A stretch of DNA of 64,000 nt from assembly GCA_025174535.1 (NCBI GenBank), contig JALBUN010000023.1:1550001-1614000 (forward strand), given 5' to 3'. The position numbers and the translations under genes are program-made. Below, piece by piece: positions 47,159-59,279 of the stretch. Each line of letters starts with the position of its first letter. Position 1 is the first letter of the stretch. The notes under the pieces are model-generated. The model was given only the letters and a program-made list of their open reading frames with translations. It did not search any database and had not been told where the DNA came from. Source of the DNA: Cantharellus purpuraceus (Eukaryota; Basidiomycota; Agaricomycetes; Cantharellales; Hydnaceae).

Positions 47159-50100
47159 ATGCGTTCTCAAGCTCTAATTCGTCGCAGTAGATTTGTCTTG
47201 AGGGCTCGACCGCATCCACATAGCTTGATCCTTTGTTCAGTCTTCGTGACTGGCTCACGAAAGCCTCTCCGTTCTACGCTACCTTTGCGGGCTCATGTAC
47301 GCAACTCGTCTTCCACAGTGCCTCCACCGTCAGACCCTACATCTCCACCAGAGGAGACTGAAGAGACCAAGCCCAAACCGCGTAGCCGTGCGAAACGCTC
47401 ACAGGATCAATCGCCGAACGCTGCGTTACCTCCAAACTTAAACATATTATGGCCACCTGACGGCGCCCATACGCCTTCACCATCTGCTCTCCCACCTCCG
47501 GAACTTTTTCAGGAGGTACTCAATAGCTTTCTGATTACCCTGCATCCCCAGACGCAACATAGAGCCACCTACAGCACTCCTAATGGTCCTCCAGTTGAGC
47601 CAACACTTGCCCTTTATTGTCCGATTGAAGGTGGTGAATACATTATTGATGAAACGGTCCGTGAATTGGCACGACGAATGCAAGCAGATGTTGTGGTTTT
47701 GGATACTATCGAGATTGCGGCTGGAGAATGGGGTGTATTTGGCAAAGGTATTGCCAGCTAATTTGTTACATTCAAAACTGACGAACGAACATTAGCTGCA
47801 ACTGCGATCCAACTTGCTGAGAATCCTTTGCACTTCGCCTCTTCCTTTCCTTCTCCCCCATCATCTTCGTCTTCGTCTTCTGTAGCGGTTGAGCAAGATG
47901 CAGACGAGGCAGACGACAATAACGGAGGCCCACATATAATTCTGAGTGCTTCACAGCCCTTTCCTTTCTCACAGCTGGGCATTCCCATTTCTCGCCCATC
48001 TCGTTCCAGCATCGTCCTTTCACGGCGTACTCAGCCCTCCAAGGCAAAGGCATTTTTCGATGATATTGTCAACATGCCTTCTCCTTCAGCTAGTGAAACC
48101 CTCAAAGACCCAGGATCTTCCTCATCAACATCTCCACCCCGGATTATCTATATTCGGGATTATCCGACGCTGGCACCCTCATTGTCTAGCTGGTATTCAG
48201 CCCTGGTAACATCTGTACGCGGCCATCGTCAAGGGCCCCTTGCTCGTCCAATGTCACCAATTCTGAACCCTACTACCATCGTGTTTGGAATTACACCTCC
48301 TGTTGTTCCCCCCTTGCATTCATCTTCCAGTAACTCAAGGACTCCTACAGGTCTCTTGCGTTTCCTGCTGAACCGTCAGCCCCCAGCAACGACCAGCCGA
48401 CGAAATGACCACGGTAAATCTTCAGATTATTGGGATGAGAGCGAAACAGCTCAGAACGCTCGGGAGCGACGCCTCAAAGAACGATTGCGCCATTGGGAGA
48501 ACGGTGATCCTAGCTTTTACGAAGAGCTACCAGAATCACCTTTGTCATCTGAACGTAATGGTGATTCACCTGCTCCTGGCTCAGGAATTATAATCGCTGC
48601 TCCAGCTGGTCAGACGGTTGGGTCGAGCATTATGGCTTCCAGGCATACCGAAGCGTCAAAAGGCGATGAGGACGACCCATACTTCCGTCTTTCAGTTGTT
48701 GTCCCTCGGATTAGAGAAGCGACGCTGGAGAAGGAATGCCGTATTGCGAGGCGGCGACATATAAACGAACTTGTTGTGCGTATGGCGGTCGGGAGTGTCG
48801 GTGGTATTCTATCGGAACGATTTGACGCCGCGGCTCAACGTACTGAGAGTGGGCATACAAAGTCATTTGGGGAAATGGAGCAATCAACAGAGGCATCGGG
48901 CCGTCCAGTCGCGAACAATAGATGCCAGAAGGACGTTGTCTCGGGAGAGAATACTGTCACACCAAAGACAGGGCATGAGGTTGTCAATGGCAGGACTCAA
49001 GACATGTGGGACGAGTGGGGTCAACGTGTCGAAGTTTGGACCACTGTAAAGAAGATTGCAGATCGTGCAGTGGGCGGTGTAGTGGCTTCGTTAGCTGAGA
49101 GCAACCCTGATGATTTACTCGGGAATGGGCTCTCTTTAGAGCCCACTCCAATTCCTTGGTCAGCTGTCCGATCGGCTTGGAATTCACAACGGAATACTCG
49201 GAATACCCGACGTGCCTGGATTGAAGAGGCTTCTGGTCGGACAACCCTGCAAGAGGAAGGGGAGAAAGCCACGGAAAACGTGAAAGAGCAAGAGGTTGAC
49301 GAAGTCATCGAACGCGTGAAACATGATCCTGACCTTGATCAACATGAGGCCCGGTTGTTAGGCTGTATCGTGGACTCCGGTAAGCCCACCATGAACCATT
49401 TGCAATCAGTCCAGAGCTGCGAGTAACCGGTTTTGCTAGCGTCAATGTCTACAACGTTCAACCAGGTCCACCTTCCTCCACACACGATTGACTCCGTGCG
49501 GACATTGGTCTCCCTTCCTCTTCTTCATCCTCAAGCATTTTCTCATGGCATCCTGAAGCAACATACAATGACCGGAGCTTTACTCTTTGGTCCTCCAGGG
49601 ACGGGGAAGACGCTTATTGTCCGTGCGTTGGCCAAGGAGAGTGGTGCAAGGATGCTCATCATCAAGCCTTCCGATGTCATGGACATGGTACGTATCCCAT
49701 ATCATGTTTTGTGGACTTACAGATTTCAAACCTCTCTCGTTTCAGTATGTTGGAGAAGGAGAGAAACTAGTTCGCTCAGTCTTCTCCCTGGCTAGGCGAC
49801 TATCCCCATGCGTGGTTTTTCTTGATGAACTGGACGCCCTATTTGGTGCACGTGTCTCAGCTAGAGAGTCGGGGGGTACCATCGCACACCGTGGTGTTAT
49901 CACGGAGTTTATGCAAGAGATGGACGGCTTGAAGACCTCCAGAGACGCCAATGTGATCGTTATCGGTGCGACGAACAGGTGTGACTGTCGATGTGATATG
50001 AATAGCTATCATGGTTTATACATCTGCTAGACCCTTTGATCTGGATGATGCAGTTCTTCGTCGCCTTCCCCGCCGGTTACTAATCGATCTTCCTGGTCAA

Positions 50101-50736
50101 AAAGAACGCGAAGGTTTGATACATGCCAGTGCCGTTATGAGTGGAACTAAACACGATCATCAGAGATCCTCAAAATTTTGTTACGCGAGGAAAGCCTGGC
50201 AGCCGAAGTAGACCTCGAATACTTAGCGAGGCGAACCGAAACATTCTCCGGCTCTGACCTGAAGCGTAAGTTGTGTTAATCACTACCACCGAATCGCTTA
50301 ATACTCTAATACCCTAGATTTGTGTGTTTCTGCGGCTCTGGACGCTGTTAAGGAACGAGTAACATTACCGTGGGACGTCCCACGTGGCAAGACTCACTCT
50401 AATGATTCAGCACGCATTCGTTCTGCAATACCACCCACTGAGGATCCACCACACTCAACTGCTGCGCCATTGGACGCTGATGCGCAATCATCTCCCAACG
50501 CAGCACCATCCCCCCGGATTCTTTCCCTGTCAAATTTTACCAAGGCCCTCAACGAAATCACGCCCTCTGCTTCAGAGTCTCTCGGTACATTGTCCGATTT
50601 GCGGAAATGGAATGAAGAGTTTGGTGAAGGCGGGAGACAGCGCAAACGAATGATGTGGGGAGGTCGTTTCGGATTTTCTGACAAGCGGCCAGAGGATGGA
50701 GAGGGGAAGGTAGGTACCACTAGCCCCCCTGGCTAA
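47159..50736 (+). CDS. Mitochondrial-type AAA+ ATPase with long N-terminal extension
   Basis: Single-ring AAA protein related to the ATAD1/Msp1-like group of fungal mitochondrial AAA ATPases. Presequence-like start 'MRSQALIRRSRFVLRARPHP' (Arg-rich, no acid). About 700 residues of extension follow, with ordered islands ('GGEYIIDETVRELARRMQAD', 'PRIIYIRDYPTLAPSLSSWY') and Ser-rich loops. The AAA core has 'TIDSVRTLVSLPLLHPQAFS', Walker A 'LLFGPPGTGKTLIVRALAKE', pore-type 'YVGEGEKLVRSVFSLAR', Walker B 'CVVFLDELDALFGA', sensor-1 'VIVIGATNR', arginine-finger region 'PFDLDDAVLRRLPRRLLIDL' and lid 'FSGSDLK'. Acidic/basic C-terminal tail. About five introns. The ATG at 47159 is used because the upstream in-frame TTG is not a start. 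Client and exact compartment are inferred. Confidence 0.88.
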
Positions 50737-50806
50737 TATAGATGAATATAACATCACATAATATATAAATTTGTCGCGAAAATGCATTGTGAGGAAGCCG
50801 GAAGGT

Positions 50807-52059
50807 TTAGCGTCTTCGACGCCGAGCCTGACTTTTTGGAGCAAGACTCTTGTGTTCTGACACCATTTCATCATCCGCAGAACTATCGCCCTCTGTATCT
50901 TGCACTTTTCTATAATTCCATCAGCCACCGCGCGCGTCAAAGACAACTGATATACACACTGTTGCTTGCCTTTCGAGTGCTTCGCTTTGGCTGTCTTGGA
51001 GGGTTCTGGTTCCGGCTCTGTTTCGTGCTCTTCAGTGTCGTCTGTTTCGTCCTCCTCTACGTCTTGTCTCCTAGTTCTCCTGCTATCCTCCCCGTCTTTT
51101 ACTGCACCCTCGCCGACCTTCCCCAATTTCTGCGGTTGGGACCAATCTGCCCTGCAAGTAGGACAGACTCTGCTGTCACGAGAAAATCGTTTGTAGCAAT
51201 GATTATGCAGACGAGCGCTGCAAGCCTGAATATAACACCTGACCCCCGTGGTAAGCAGCTCAAGGCATAGAGTGCATTCATGGATGTCTTCCTCATAATT
51301 AGTCTTAAGGTAGGTTTGGAGCTCCAACAAGGCTCGCGATGATAGAGAAAACCGGCCACGTCTATGGCGTGATTCATAATCAGCGAATGTATAAGATACG
51401 ATAAAGCTCACAAGCTTTTCAAAAGCCAACCTTTGGCCACAAAATTGGCCAAAACGGCTTCAGCTTGTGTCTTGGATATGGATGGCTTGAGGCTATTGAC
51501 TTCTCGAAGGGCTATCATCGAAGAAATCGAATAACTTTCAGATGATGCTAGCACGATCTGCTCTATCTAGTGGTAGCAAGAGTTACGACGCGGCAAAGAT
51601 AGGATTGATTGGTCTGACCAATGCTTTGAAATACGCGATCTCAACGGGAGAGTAGTCTGTGGTCACTTGAGCAAGTTCATCTTCTTTCGTATTAACCTTG
51701 TATGATGATGGATCCACAAGACGGATGGACTGTAGTTAGGGTGCTGCGTACCATTGCCCATAGCTTCTTGCCGACAACCTCGTCGACAGTCGCAGTCAAT
51801 TTGATATCCAGAGGTTCTAGTTGACGGTTCAATTCGTTGATATATTGGTCAAACTTGTTGGGATCGTATGAGATATCCACTTCATCGTCGGCAGCTGAAC
51901 GCTCCGCGTTAGCTTGGGCGAGGTCATACTGAGCATAGGCCCACCCCTTACTGCTTCAACACACTTTCCCCAGAGTACACGAGCTAGCTTGTCTGATACG
52001 ACACGTCTAGATATCATTGTCTGGAGAAAGATGCGTGCAACGTCGTTTGAAGATACCAT
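50807..52059 (-). CDS. NSE1: NSE1, RING subunit of the SMC5/6 complex
   Basis: Component of the Nse1-Nse3-Nse4 module; E3-like RING protein in DNA repair. Start 'MVSSNDVARIFLQTMISRRV' fits the family ('FLQ.....R..S...A..L'). Then 'KFDQYINELNRQLEPLDIKL', 'TQAEAVLANFVAKGWL', 'RFSLSSRALLELQTYLKTNY' (the conserved 'R.S.G.RAL.EL..YL' segment) and the variant RING 'CTLCLELLTTGVRC', 'HNHCYKRFSRDSRVCPTCRA' giving C-C-C-C-H-C-C-C. The C-terminus is a charged tail; splicing out a 50-nt intron gives 'KGKQQKVQDTEGDSSADDEM' and an Arg-rich end. Without that intron the frame runs on for over 100 residues across the AAA gene's 3' end, which is unlikely. Confidence 0.88.
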
Positions 52060-52086
52060 AATGGTGGTAAAGACGCGGTTGTGGAC

Positions 52087-52101
52087 ACGCGTTTCACGCG
52101 T
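52087..52101. promoter_or_regulatory. Double ACGCGT in the NSE1 promoter
   Basis: ACGCGT at 52087-52092 and 52096-52101, spaced 9 bp start-to-start and 28 and 37 bp before the ATG. The tandem layout resembles yeast MCB clusters. Function is inferred. Confidence 0.5.
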
Positions 52102-52221
52102 CACGCTTGCCACTAATTTTCCAATTAAATCAACGAGGCTACAAGTATGTATAAAGTGCCACACAACGACCAATGATATAAGGACTGACGAAATGCTTAT
52201 TACTTACAGCGTAACGTGCTA

Positions 52222-53057
52222 TTATGGTTTTGGCACCCTCAATGTTTTACTCACCATTGCAGCAGCCCAGCAACCAAACAGCAATACGACAAGGTGCAAT
52301 TCCCCCCATCCTCCTTCTGAGCCCCATAGTCTGACCAAGCCTCCGGGTATACCCGCCTTACCCTCGATCCAACCTTGATTCGTCCAGACGGACAGCAATG
52401 CTACCAACATCAGCGATGTGGGGATGGGAAGACCTTCAAAATATCGCGCTTTCCCGGTACGGTCTTTCGGGACAAGTGCGACCGTGGCATTGAACCGAGC
52501 TAATCGAGCAAGGCCACAGCATATGAATCCAGTTAGGACCACCGTGTCTAGTAGCGTGCGAAGCCCAACGGAGAATGCTAGTAAAGCAGGGGCAACACCA
52601 AATGATAGCTATTGGGCGCACGAATGTCACTAAATCACGCAAAGCGCATGCCAGAAGCATCAAGCTTACTAGGTCAGCCAATGAGTCCAACTCTTGACCA
52701 AGCATGCTGGTGCTTTTCCGCCACCTTGCCACCTTTCCGTCAAAGAAGTCAAACATGAGACCGGCCACTGGGAATGCGAGAGCCTGCCAGAGATACGCCT
52801 CGTCCTGTGTGACAAGGTAACGACCAGAGGAGAATATTGAGAATGAGCCGCAAAAGCCGTTCATGATAGTCACTAGATCGGCCAAACGAAAATTTCTAAA
52901 TGATTGAGTGTTATAGAAACGTACAGAGACAAAGGAAGTATTGCACGAGTTACCTGACAAGCGAGAAGTGGCCATCCGTATCATTGTACTGATGCAATGG
53001 TGCTTCCTCATATTCTGCAGGTTTGTTGTTGGACGTGTTAGCAATTCGTTTACTCAT
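52222..53057 (-). CDS. CHO1: Phosphatidylserine synthase (CDP-DAG-serine O-phosphatidyltransferase)
   Basis: Makes PS from CDP-DAG and serine in the ER. N-terminus '[20 protein letters not shown]' ends 'GHFSLVR', joined over an intron to '[20 protein letters not shown]' (the family 'H.S..RN..LAD..T..NG..G' pattern). Signature '[20 protein letters not shown]' plus ELDSLADL completes DG-x2-AR-x8-G-x3-D-x3-D, then '[17 protein letters not shown]' after another intron. '[20 protein letters not shown]' and '[10 protein letters not shown]' are PSS-specific. Two introns. About 280 aa, as usual. Upstream of NSE1 on the same strand. Confidence 0.95.
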
Positions 53058-53250
53058 GAAGGTTATCGTCACAGATCGTGGCAAGGAGCAAGACAAGAGA
53101 GGCTGGTGGTAGTGGGGGTAATGGCGGTGGCCAAGGACCAGCTGTCAATATGGAGGAGTTCCGGAGTCTTGGCATTTAAGCGGCACACGACCCAATACAA
53201 ACAACATCAAAATCACGGGTACTGTACAACTTTCTGTACAATAAACAGCC

Positions 53251-55065
53251 TACGAATCTACAGCCATTGGATCCTCAGAAGCCTTATCCAACTCTCTGCT
53301 TCGTGCAGCGTACTGGTTGGGATGTGTAACACATTCCCCGCCGCCAACGCCCTCCCCCTTGTTGACTCCATGAGTCAGCTCGAATACCCGAGTACAGGCG
53401 ACGTGATAATGGCCCGATTTTACATTGCTCATGATTTCAGGAATGTCTCTGGGGGACACTCCCTGGGACCCAAAGGTTGACAGAAGCGCACTGTTCAGAT
53501 TTTCAGGCGAAAAGTGACGGAATGGACAACCATGCGATTCCGACACTCCAGGTTGATTTGTGGTAAGAATAGTTTGGCAACTGTTAACGGTTTCTGTTAC
53601 CCAAAGAAGGGACGAGATAATAACTATAACAAACCTTCGGGCTGCATAATTTGTACGCTTCCCTTCTAATCCGAAGGAATGACGAATGTTATATTTGTAT
53701 TCTTTGTTGAACTTGTCATCAGTCATTGTCCCACCGAAGCCTTTCCGCCAGAACACGATCGCCTCGTCGATAGATAAGCCAATAACCTGAAGCGTACTGA
53801 CCTCAATACAAGTCTACCAGCGCATGTCCCACTCACCTTCAAAAACAATCCATACTGAAGTCTGCCATAATGTTTCAGGTGCCGCTCCTTGCGCAAAGTT
53901 TCGTGCAAATTTCGCATGCACAGAGGGAAGTCTTTCCTTGACATGTCGTCTATCATATCTGCCGTCACAGTATCACCTGATTCTGCAGAGGTATACTCTG
54001 AAGGGACGCCAGCGATGAATCCCTGAGACAGATGCTCAAGAATGGGCAGAATGCGGCCATCTTCGTCTAGTCGAGGAAGAGCCTTTGCAGTGATCTGGAT
54101 CCAAAATTAGTTTTGGTTAACCAGCCAGATTGATATAAATCTCAAACCTGCAACTGCTTTTCAAGGTTTGTTTGGAACTCCTGGTACACCATGCTAGACT
54201 GTTCCCGTGCTGGGACGTATGCCATCCCCTCTTTCAAGAACACTCGGCGTCTTTCTATCAAATCAGGGACTCGGGTCCAAACCACCTGGTAAAATTGACC
54301 TTCCACTTCACCTTTGAGTTATAGAGGAAACGGCATGCCTTATAAAACATCTCTTCTGCAAACCTATCCTGAAGGAAAGGTGATGCGGCTAACAGCTCGG
54401 ATTTCAATGCCTCCTTCTCTTCCCCATCCACCTTCGAATAGACTTCTCAATGACGATGGGATGCATGAGCCCTGAAGCTTACCAGTTCCCACCCAAACTT
54501 CAAGTCCTTTATAAAGTGTTCTCGCTCAAAGTGATCATCTGTCTCAAATCGAGTCCGGAACAGCATCATTTCTGCCTTGATGAACCGATATCTAAGCTCC
54601 TCCCTTCAAGAGGTCTCAGTGAACCCAGTATACACATTCTATCTTCCCACTCACGAACGACAAAATGCCAATCTCAGCACGAAATGACTGACATGGTCCT
54701 TCCTACGCTCCGCATCTCTATCCGTGGAGATGGCGCTGTTGCTGTTGAGTGGCAGATACTTCTTGCATTGTAGATTTGTGACAGAACGCATTTCATCGTA
54801 CGACCTATTTCGGACAAGCGAAGACTCAATCTCCCCTAGAACACGGAGCCGGTCAATGGCCCATATCTCAAAATCTTCTAATGTGATGTCCTCTCGCGGG
54901 GGCATGTCGTAGCTATAGCTGAATTGGTTAAACAGTAACACCTACACATGGCTGGTTAACGTACAAGTTCAATCTATGAGGGTACTTAAGGTTTGAGGAC
55001 TGCTCTCCATGAAGTTTGGAATGATATAATCCCGAAGGGGCTCTTCTGTCTCGTGAACTGAACAT
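53251..55065 (-). CDS. PRI2: DNA primase large subunit (PRI2/PriL)
   Basis: Fe-S subunit of the polymerase alpha-primase complex. Start 'MFSSRDRRAPSGLYHSKLHG', then 'NLKYPHRLNLY' and 'MPPREDITLEDFEIWAIDRL', the conserved N-terminal motif ('YP.RL..Y...P...I.L..FE..A..RL'). The C-terminal Fe-S domain has 'DDMSRKDFPLCMRNLHETLR', 'LQYGLFLKVIGLSIDEAI', 'FWRKGFGG', 'YKYNIRHSFGLEGKRTNYAA', spliced 'RSCQTIL', 'GCPFRHFSPENL' and 'GHYHVACTRVFELTHG'. The four Cys expected to ligate the 4Fe-4S cluster are visible (LCMR, SCQT, GCPF, ACTR). About seven introns. ACGCGT lies 32 bp before the ATG. Confidence 0.94.
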
Positions 55066-55096
55066 GGGGAAGATTAACACTAGAACTAAACGCGAA

Positions 55097-55102
55097 ACGC
55101 GT
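55097..55102. promoter_or_regulatory. ACGCGT (MCB-like) upstream of PRI2
   Basis: The ACGCGT hexamer is 32 bp before the PRI2 ATG, next to an overlapping ACGCGA (55090-55095) and followed by TGGAGTCAC. Consistent with G1/S control of a replication gene; inferred. Confidence 0.45.
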
Positions 55103-55320
55103 GGAGTCACAGATATGTCACGCCTCGCTTCCTGAGAGTGGCCTACCTAAGAAAAGCTAGGATTGCAAGGAACAGCGGGAGCTAGCTATAGATACATCCG
55201 AGACAGCGAAAGCACATCGAGATACTATGCAGAACAAGCAATAGGAGAGCAAAACATATGCGGAAATGGAGAGGGTACTGATATATGGGACAGACAGTTG
55301 CGAGAGCCCCCCGTTCGCAA

Positions 55321-58300
55321 TCAATCATCATCGTCATCTTCCAACAACCGGGCAACCCTAAGTCGCGATGGGACAATGTCTGCTGGAGCAATGTCTTCTG
55401 GACAATCGAATGTAACTCCAGGTCGAGGTCGCCGTTTGCGGCCACTGACGATGAGGTCGGTGGCTTCCTTATTCCTCCATTCTTGCGTCGCTAGAATGGC
55501 ATCTCGAAGTGGAGGCGAAGGAGGGGCACCTGGTGTGTCTGCTCGCATGGAGGAGGCAGGAGAGTTCATCAACGTATTTGTCTAAGGTCGTTTAGTATGT
55601 ACCTATCATATGCTATGCTGAACACTCACTGCGTTCCCGTCGAGCACATCCAGCGATGCTGATGAAACCGTCCTATGCCTTTTTGAGAACAGCTTAAAGG
55701 GTGAGAAAATCTTGGGGCTCTTCGGGCGAGGAACTGGTACAGATGTACTGGGTTTTGATTTGGGAGGTGAAGAAGCAGGATCTTTCGGAGACTCTTCACG
55801 CTTTCGCTCCTTATCCTTTGGATGACCAGGCGGCATCCACACCTCGTACACAGGTGGCTTTGAGCGTAGGAAATTGAAAAATCCTTTGCGCTGACCCTTG
55901 TCTCTATCAGTCGGCGCAGGTAACGCGGTAATGGTGGCTACAGGTTGCGACTGAGGCGGCAACATCACCGTTGATTTTGGGCTATTCAGGGAAGAAGGTG
56001 TCAACAAGCTGTCAGTGTCAGGTAAAGTTGAAGATATGGATAGAGGAGGTGGTGTAGGACGTAAAATAGGTCGGACGGGAGCGGGTGTAGATGGATGTCC
56101 AGAAATTGGGACACGTGTGGAAATAGAATGTAATTGTACAGGCGTAAGATTAATGTCGGATGTCTGCATGCTGGATGGTGTACTACTACCCGTCCCCGTC
56201 CCAGATGGCGGCGAAAGTTTGAGGAGAGAAGGAGGAGGGGGAGATGGGTTCCGAGGAAGGGTCTGTTTTGGTGCTGGATCAGAAGTCGTTGATATCGTCG
56301 CGGTTGTAGTTTTTGTGGTCCACGCTCCCGGCACCGGGGTTGCCGCAAGGGTAGCCTGACGCATCGTCGCAGACATTTCTCGGCCGCTGTTGAGGTTTTG
56401 GTATTTGTTGTTGTTGGGGCCATCGAATATAGAGAAGGTGGTGTTTGTAGTGTATCTGGAGCTCGTGGTCCATGCTCCAGGTGTCGACGCTGTGGATGCT
56501 ACAGCGGAAACAGTATTTGTTCCTTGGGACCGCAGTCCTTTGCCCGCTGAGTCGCTACTGGCAGGTGTATATCTTGATGGTGTAGTAGTCGTTGTATCAA
56601 ATATGGATTGCTTTGGTGGTGGCTTGGGAGTAGATAGATTCTCAATAGTCGTGGTAGAAAGATTTGCATTGAGGTATTTGGACGCCCAAGCTCCTGGAAC
56701 ATGTCGGTCTGCGGTTGTGGTAGCTGATCCGTTCATTCCCAATCTCCCAACCGTGTCTTGTTCGGGAGGTGTGGGCGGATAACTACGTGACGCGGATTGA
56801 GACGCCTGAGCCACTGTTCCGTTGGCGAGTCCTCGAGTTGCATTCGCAGTCTCACCGGTAGAGGAAGACACATTAGCAGCGGATGTCCATGTCCCTGCTG
56901 GGAGTGAGTGGGAAGGTTGTGAAGTACCGGTCGTACTACGCCCGATTATCGAGTCCATACCCATTGACGCAGTAGCTATCGAATCTGCATGTCTTGAGGT
57001 TGCTGACCGCGAAGACTGTGAGGCGTTTTGAGAGTGTTGCGTACTAATTGCGGTAGGAGTGGATCTCACAGGGACTATTTGATTGTGAGTCATTGTCGAG
57101 GGTGACTTGGTCGGATCAACTGTCCAACGCCCCGATGCTAGGTCAGTCGCAGGTGTAGTGTCGATACCGTCACCCCTTGCATGTCTAGTGGATATCGGCC
57201 ACGTTGGTTGAGACGTGGCTTCAAGTTGAGAGGCACCAGGGGTTCCAGGCGCAGGTTGCGTTTGAACGTTGGACGCGACGAAGACTTGCGTATGATTTGT
57301 GTACCGATCTTCAGAGCTTGTCGCTGAAGCAGTCTCTAGAACGTTGTGGTCGGGAGCCTTGAGACTTTGATTTGACGAAGAAAGATTTGAAACTTGCACC
57401 GTGACACTTGTAGAAGGTCCTGGTTTGCTAAGCTGTTGTGCATTGGGTGGTATCCAACGTTGTGACGACTGCTCCGTGGATTGGGTGACATATGAAGGGC
57501 TACCCTCATAGCGAGATCGCGCATGATGTTGGTAATTCGATGGATGAACAGCGTGGGACGCCGTGCTCCGAGGAAGAGACTTACTTGGCGGTGGCGGAGC
57601 GTGTGCTGCTTGCGAACTCTGGGAGGATTCAGGGACAGTGACGTAAGAAATTTGGTCCGATGAACCGTCCTTGGGTGGCAAACGAACATCTGCAGGCTTA
57701 GTTGTAGCCAATGAGCCATTGAATCTTGACAATGACCGCCAACTTGTTGAATAGCTCTGGGGAGACTGGTGATATGTAGATAAAAAAATAATGAAATCGC
57801 CGCGAACACCATACCTGAGGCTTCGGTGCTGGTGAATCAGAAGGCAACGCCTGATTGAAAGGCCATGGACTAGAAGCAGTTCGAGAGTGCTAGGGTAACC
57901 GTGAAACAAGCAGGTGTATGAGCAAGCGTCCTTACAGTCAGGCTGAATCTCACAGGCAATTTCGTCGTGGGTGAGGTCGAGCCCGTGGGAAGCTTGGACA
58001 TGGGTGGCGCGGGCTTACCGGGGGGCTCTGGTGGACTTTGTACACGGGCATGGGCTTCAGGATTGGCTCGAGAGCTGTTGGTCGACGGACGGGATGACTT
58101 GGAGGCAGTATCGGGAAGATGAGAGTTGCTATGGAGAGGTGTTGCCTGAGGAGTCACTTTTTGCCGACGGAGCATTTGTGGAATTTGGGGCTGTGTACGA
58201 GATTGTGTCTAAAAACGCGAGATCGGACCTTCGAGTCCAAAGCATTACAAGGAGGCCTACCTCTGCAACTCGTGATGCTGTGGCCGACATTGTCCGTCGA

Positions 58301-59279
58301 GTAGAGCTAACATCATCACCTTTCACGGGGTGAAAATGTCTTTGCAATATCACATCCTCAACGAGCTTGGCTTTTCCAGTAGACCCTCCACCAAGAGCTT
58401 CAGTCACCCTGGCAACCGTATCTTCCTTGTCTTCAATCTTGTTATCGTCACGTTTAGCAGCTTGAGGATGTCGAGCGGAAGAACTTCCATGATACTTTGC
58501 GTCAGGGGAAGGGTGCCAGATTGCGTGGCCATGCTTGTGCAACTCGGAGGTCTGCACTGCAGGGGCTGAGGCATGTCCACTGCGCGGCCCACTGTCCGTG
58601 GAAGATCGTGGACTAGGATCCGTAGATGTCTGCGTTGATAGAGAGCCAAATACACCATCAGAAGCTCCCGCTGGATCATCACGAGACCTAGCTTGGGCAA
58701 TGGGTAGAGGTTGGGTAGGAGATCTAGAAGGGACAGAGGCGCGTGCTATCGTCGAGCGCGGGACCTCTTCGCGTCTAGAAGAACTGCTTGGATGGCTTCT
58801 AGGATCCTTGACATGAGGCTTGAAAATGCTAAACCCAGATGATGACTTGGCGGGAAGTGGAGATGCGTGAATCGTGGATTCGGACGAGTAACCGTGGGGG
58901 CCGCGCTCAGAGCGATGTGAATGAGACATAGGCACGTGGTTCTGGCTTGAGGAGCCGTTTGGATGACGTGAGTGTGGCGACGGGATAGCGTACGATGTGT
59001 CAGTTACTGCGACATGACTCGATGACCCAGGATGACCACGGGGTCGATGTAAACTTGGCTTTGAGGCGTCAGTCTCGGACTCTGAGAGGCGACTGTCTGA
59101 CTGGGGGATCCATCGTTTGTAAGGACCCCGGAGAGAACCACCTGGAAACGAGATGAACAGTAATGTGAGTGACCTGAACTGGAGTCGTACTCGAGAGAAT
59201 GATAAGAATTGTGGGATGCACCTGGAATGTCGTGTTGCCTCTGAGAAGCCACGCCATGGTGGCGAGACTTGTTCAGCAT
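55321..59279 (-). CDS. Very large Ser/Pro/Thr-rich, mostly disordered protein
   Basis: Not recognised. Exon 1 'MLNKSRHHGVASQRQHDIPG' joins to 'GSLRGPYKRWIPQSDSRLSE'; a Ser/His/Arg/Pro-rich part follows (about 58200-59160). The only ordered-looking stretch is 'DDNKIEDKEDTVARVTEALG' with 'GKAKLVEDVILQRHF'. A giant exon (55606-57880) repeats 'PGAWTTSSRYTTNT', 'VPGAWTTKTTT' and 'TPGAWTTSS' (a recurring PGAWT motif) among Ser/Thr/Pro/Gln. The C-terminus has 'GFFNFLRSKPPVYEVWMPPG', 'PKIFSPFKLFSKRHRTVSSA' and the end 'RLRVARLLEDDDDD'. No TM or signal peptide. Probably a cytoplasmic or nuclear scaffold; function unknown. In-frame start upstream is TTG, so ATG 59279 is used. Confidence 0.65.

Noticed and set aside
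50572..50806. Read-through of NSE1 to 50572
   Set aside because: It would overlap the AAA gene's last exon and adds non-conserved residues; removing a 50-nt GT-AG intron gives a natural charged tail.
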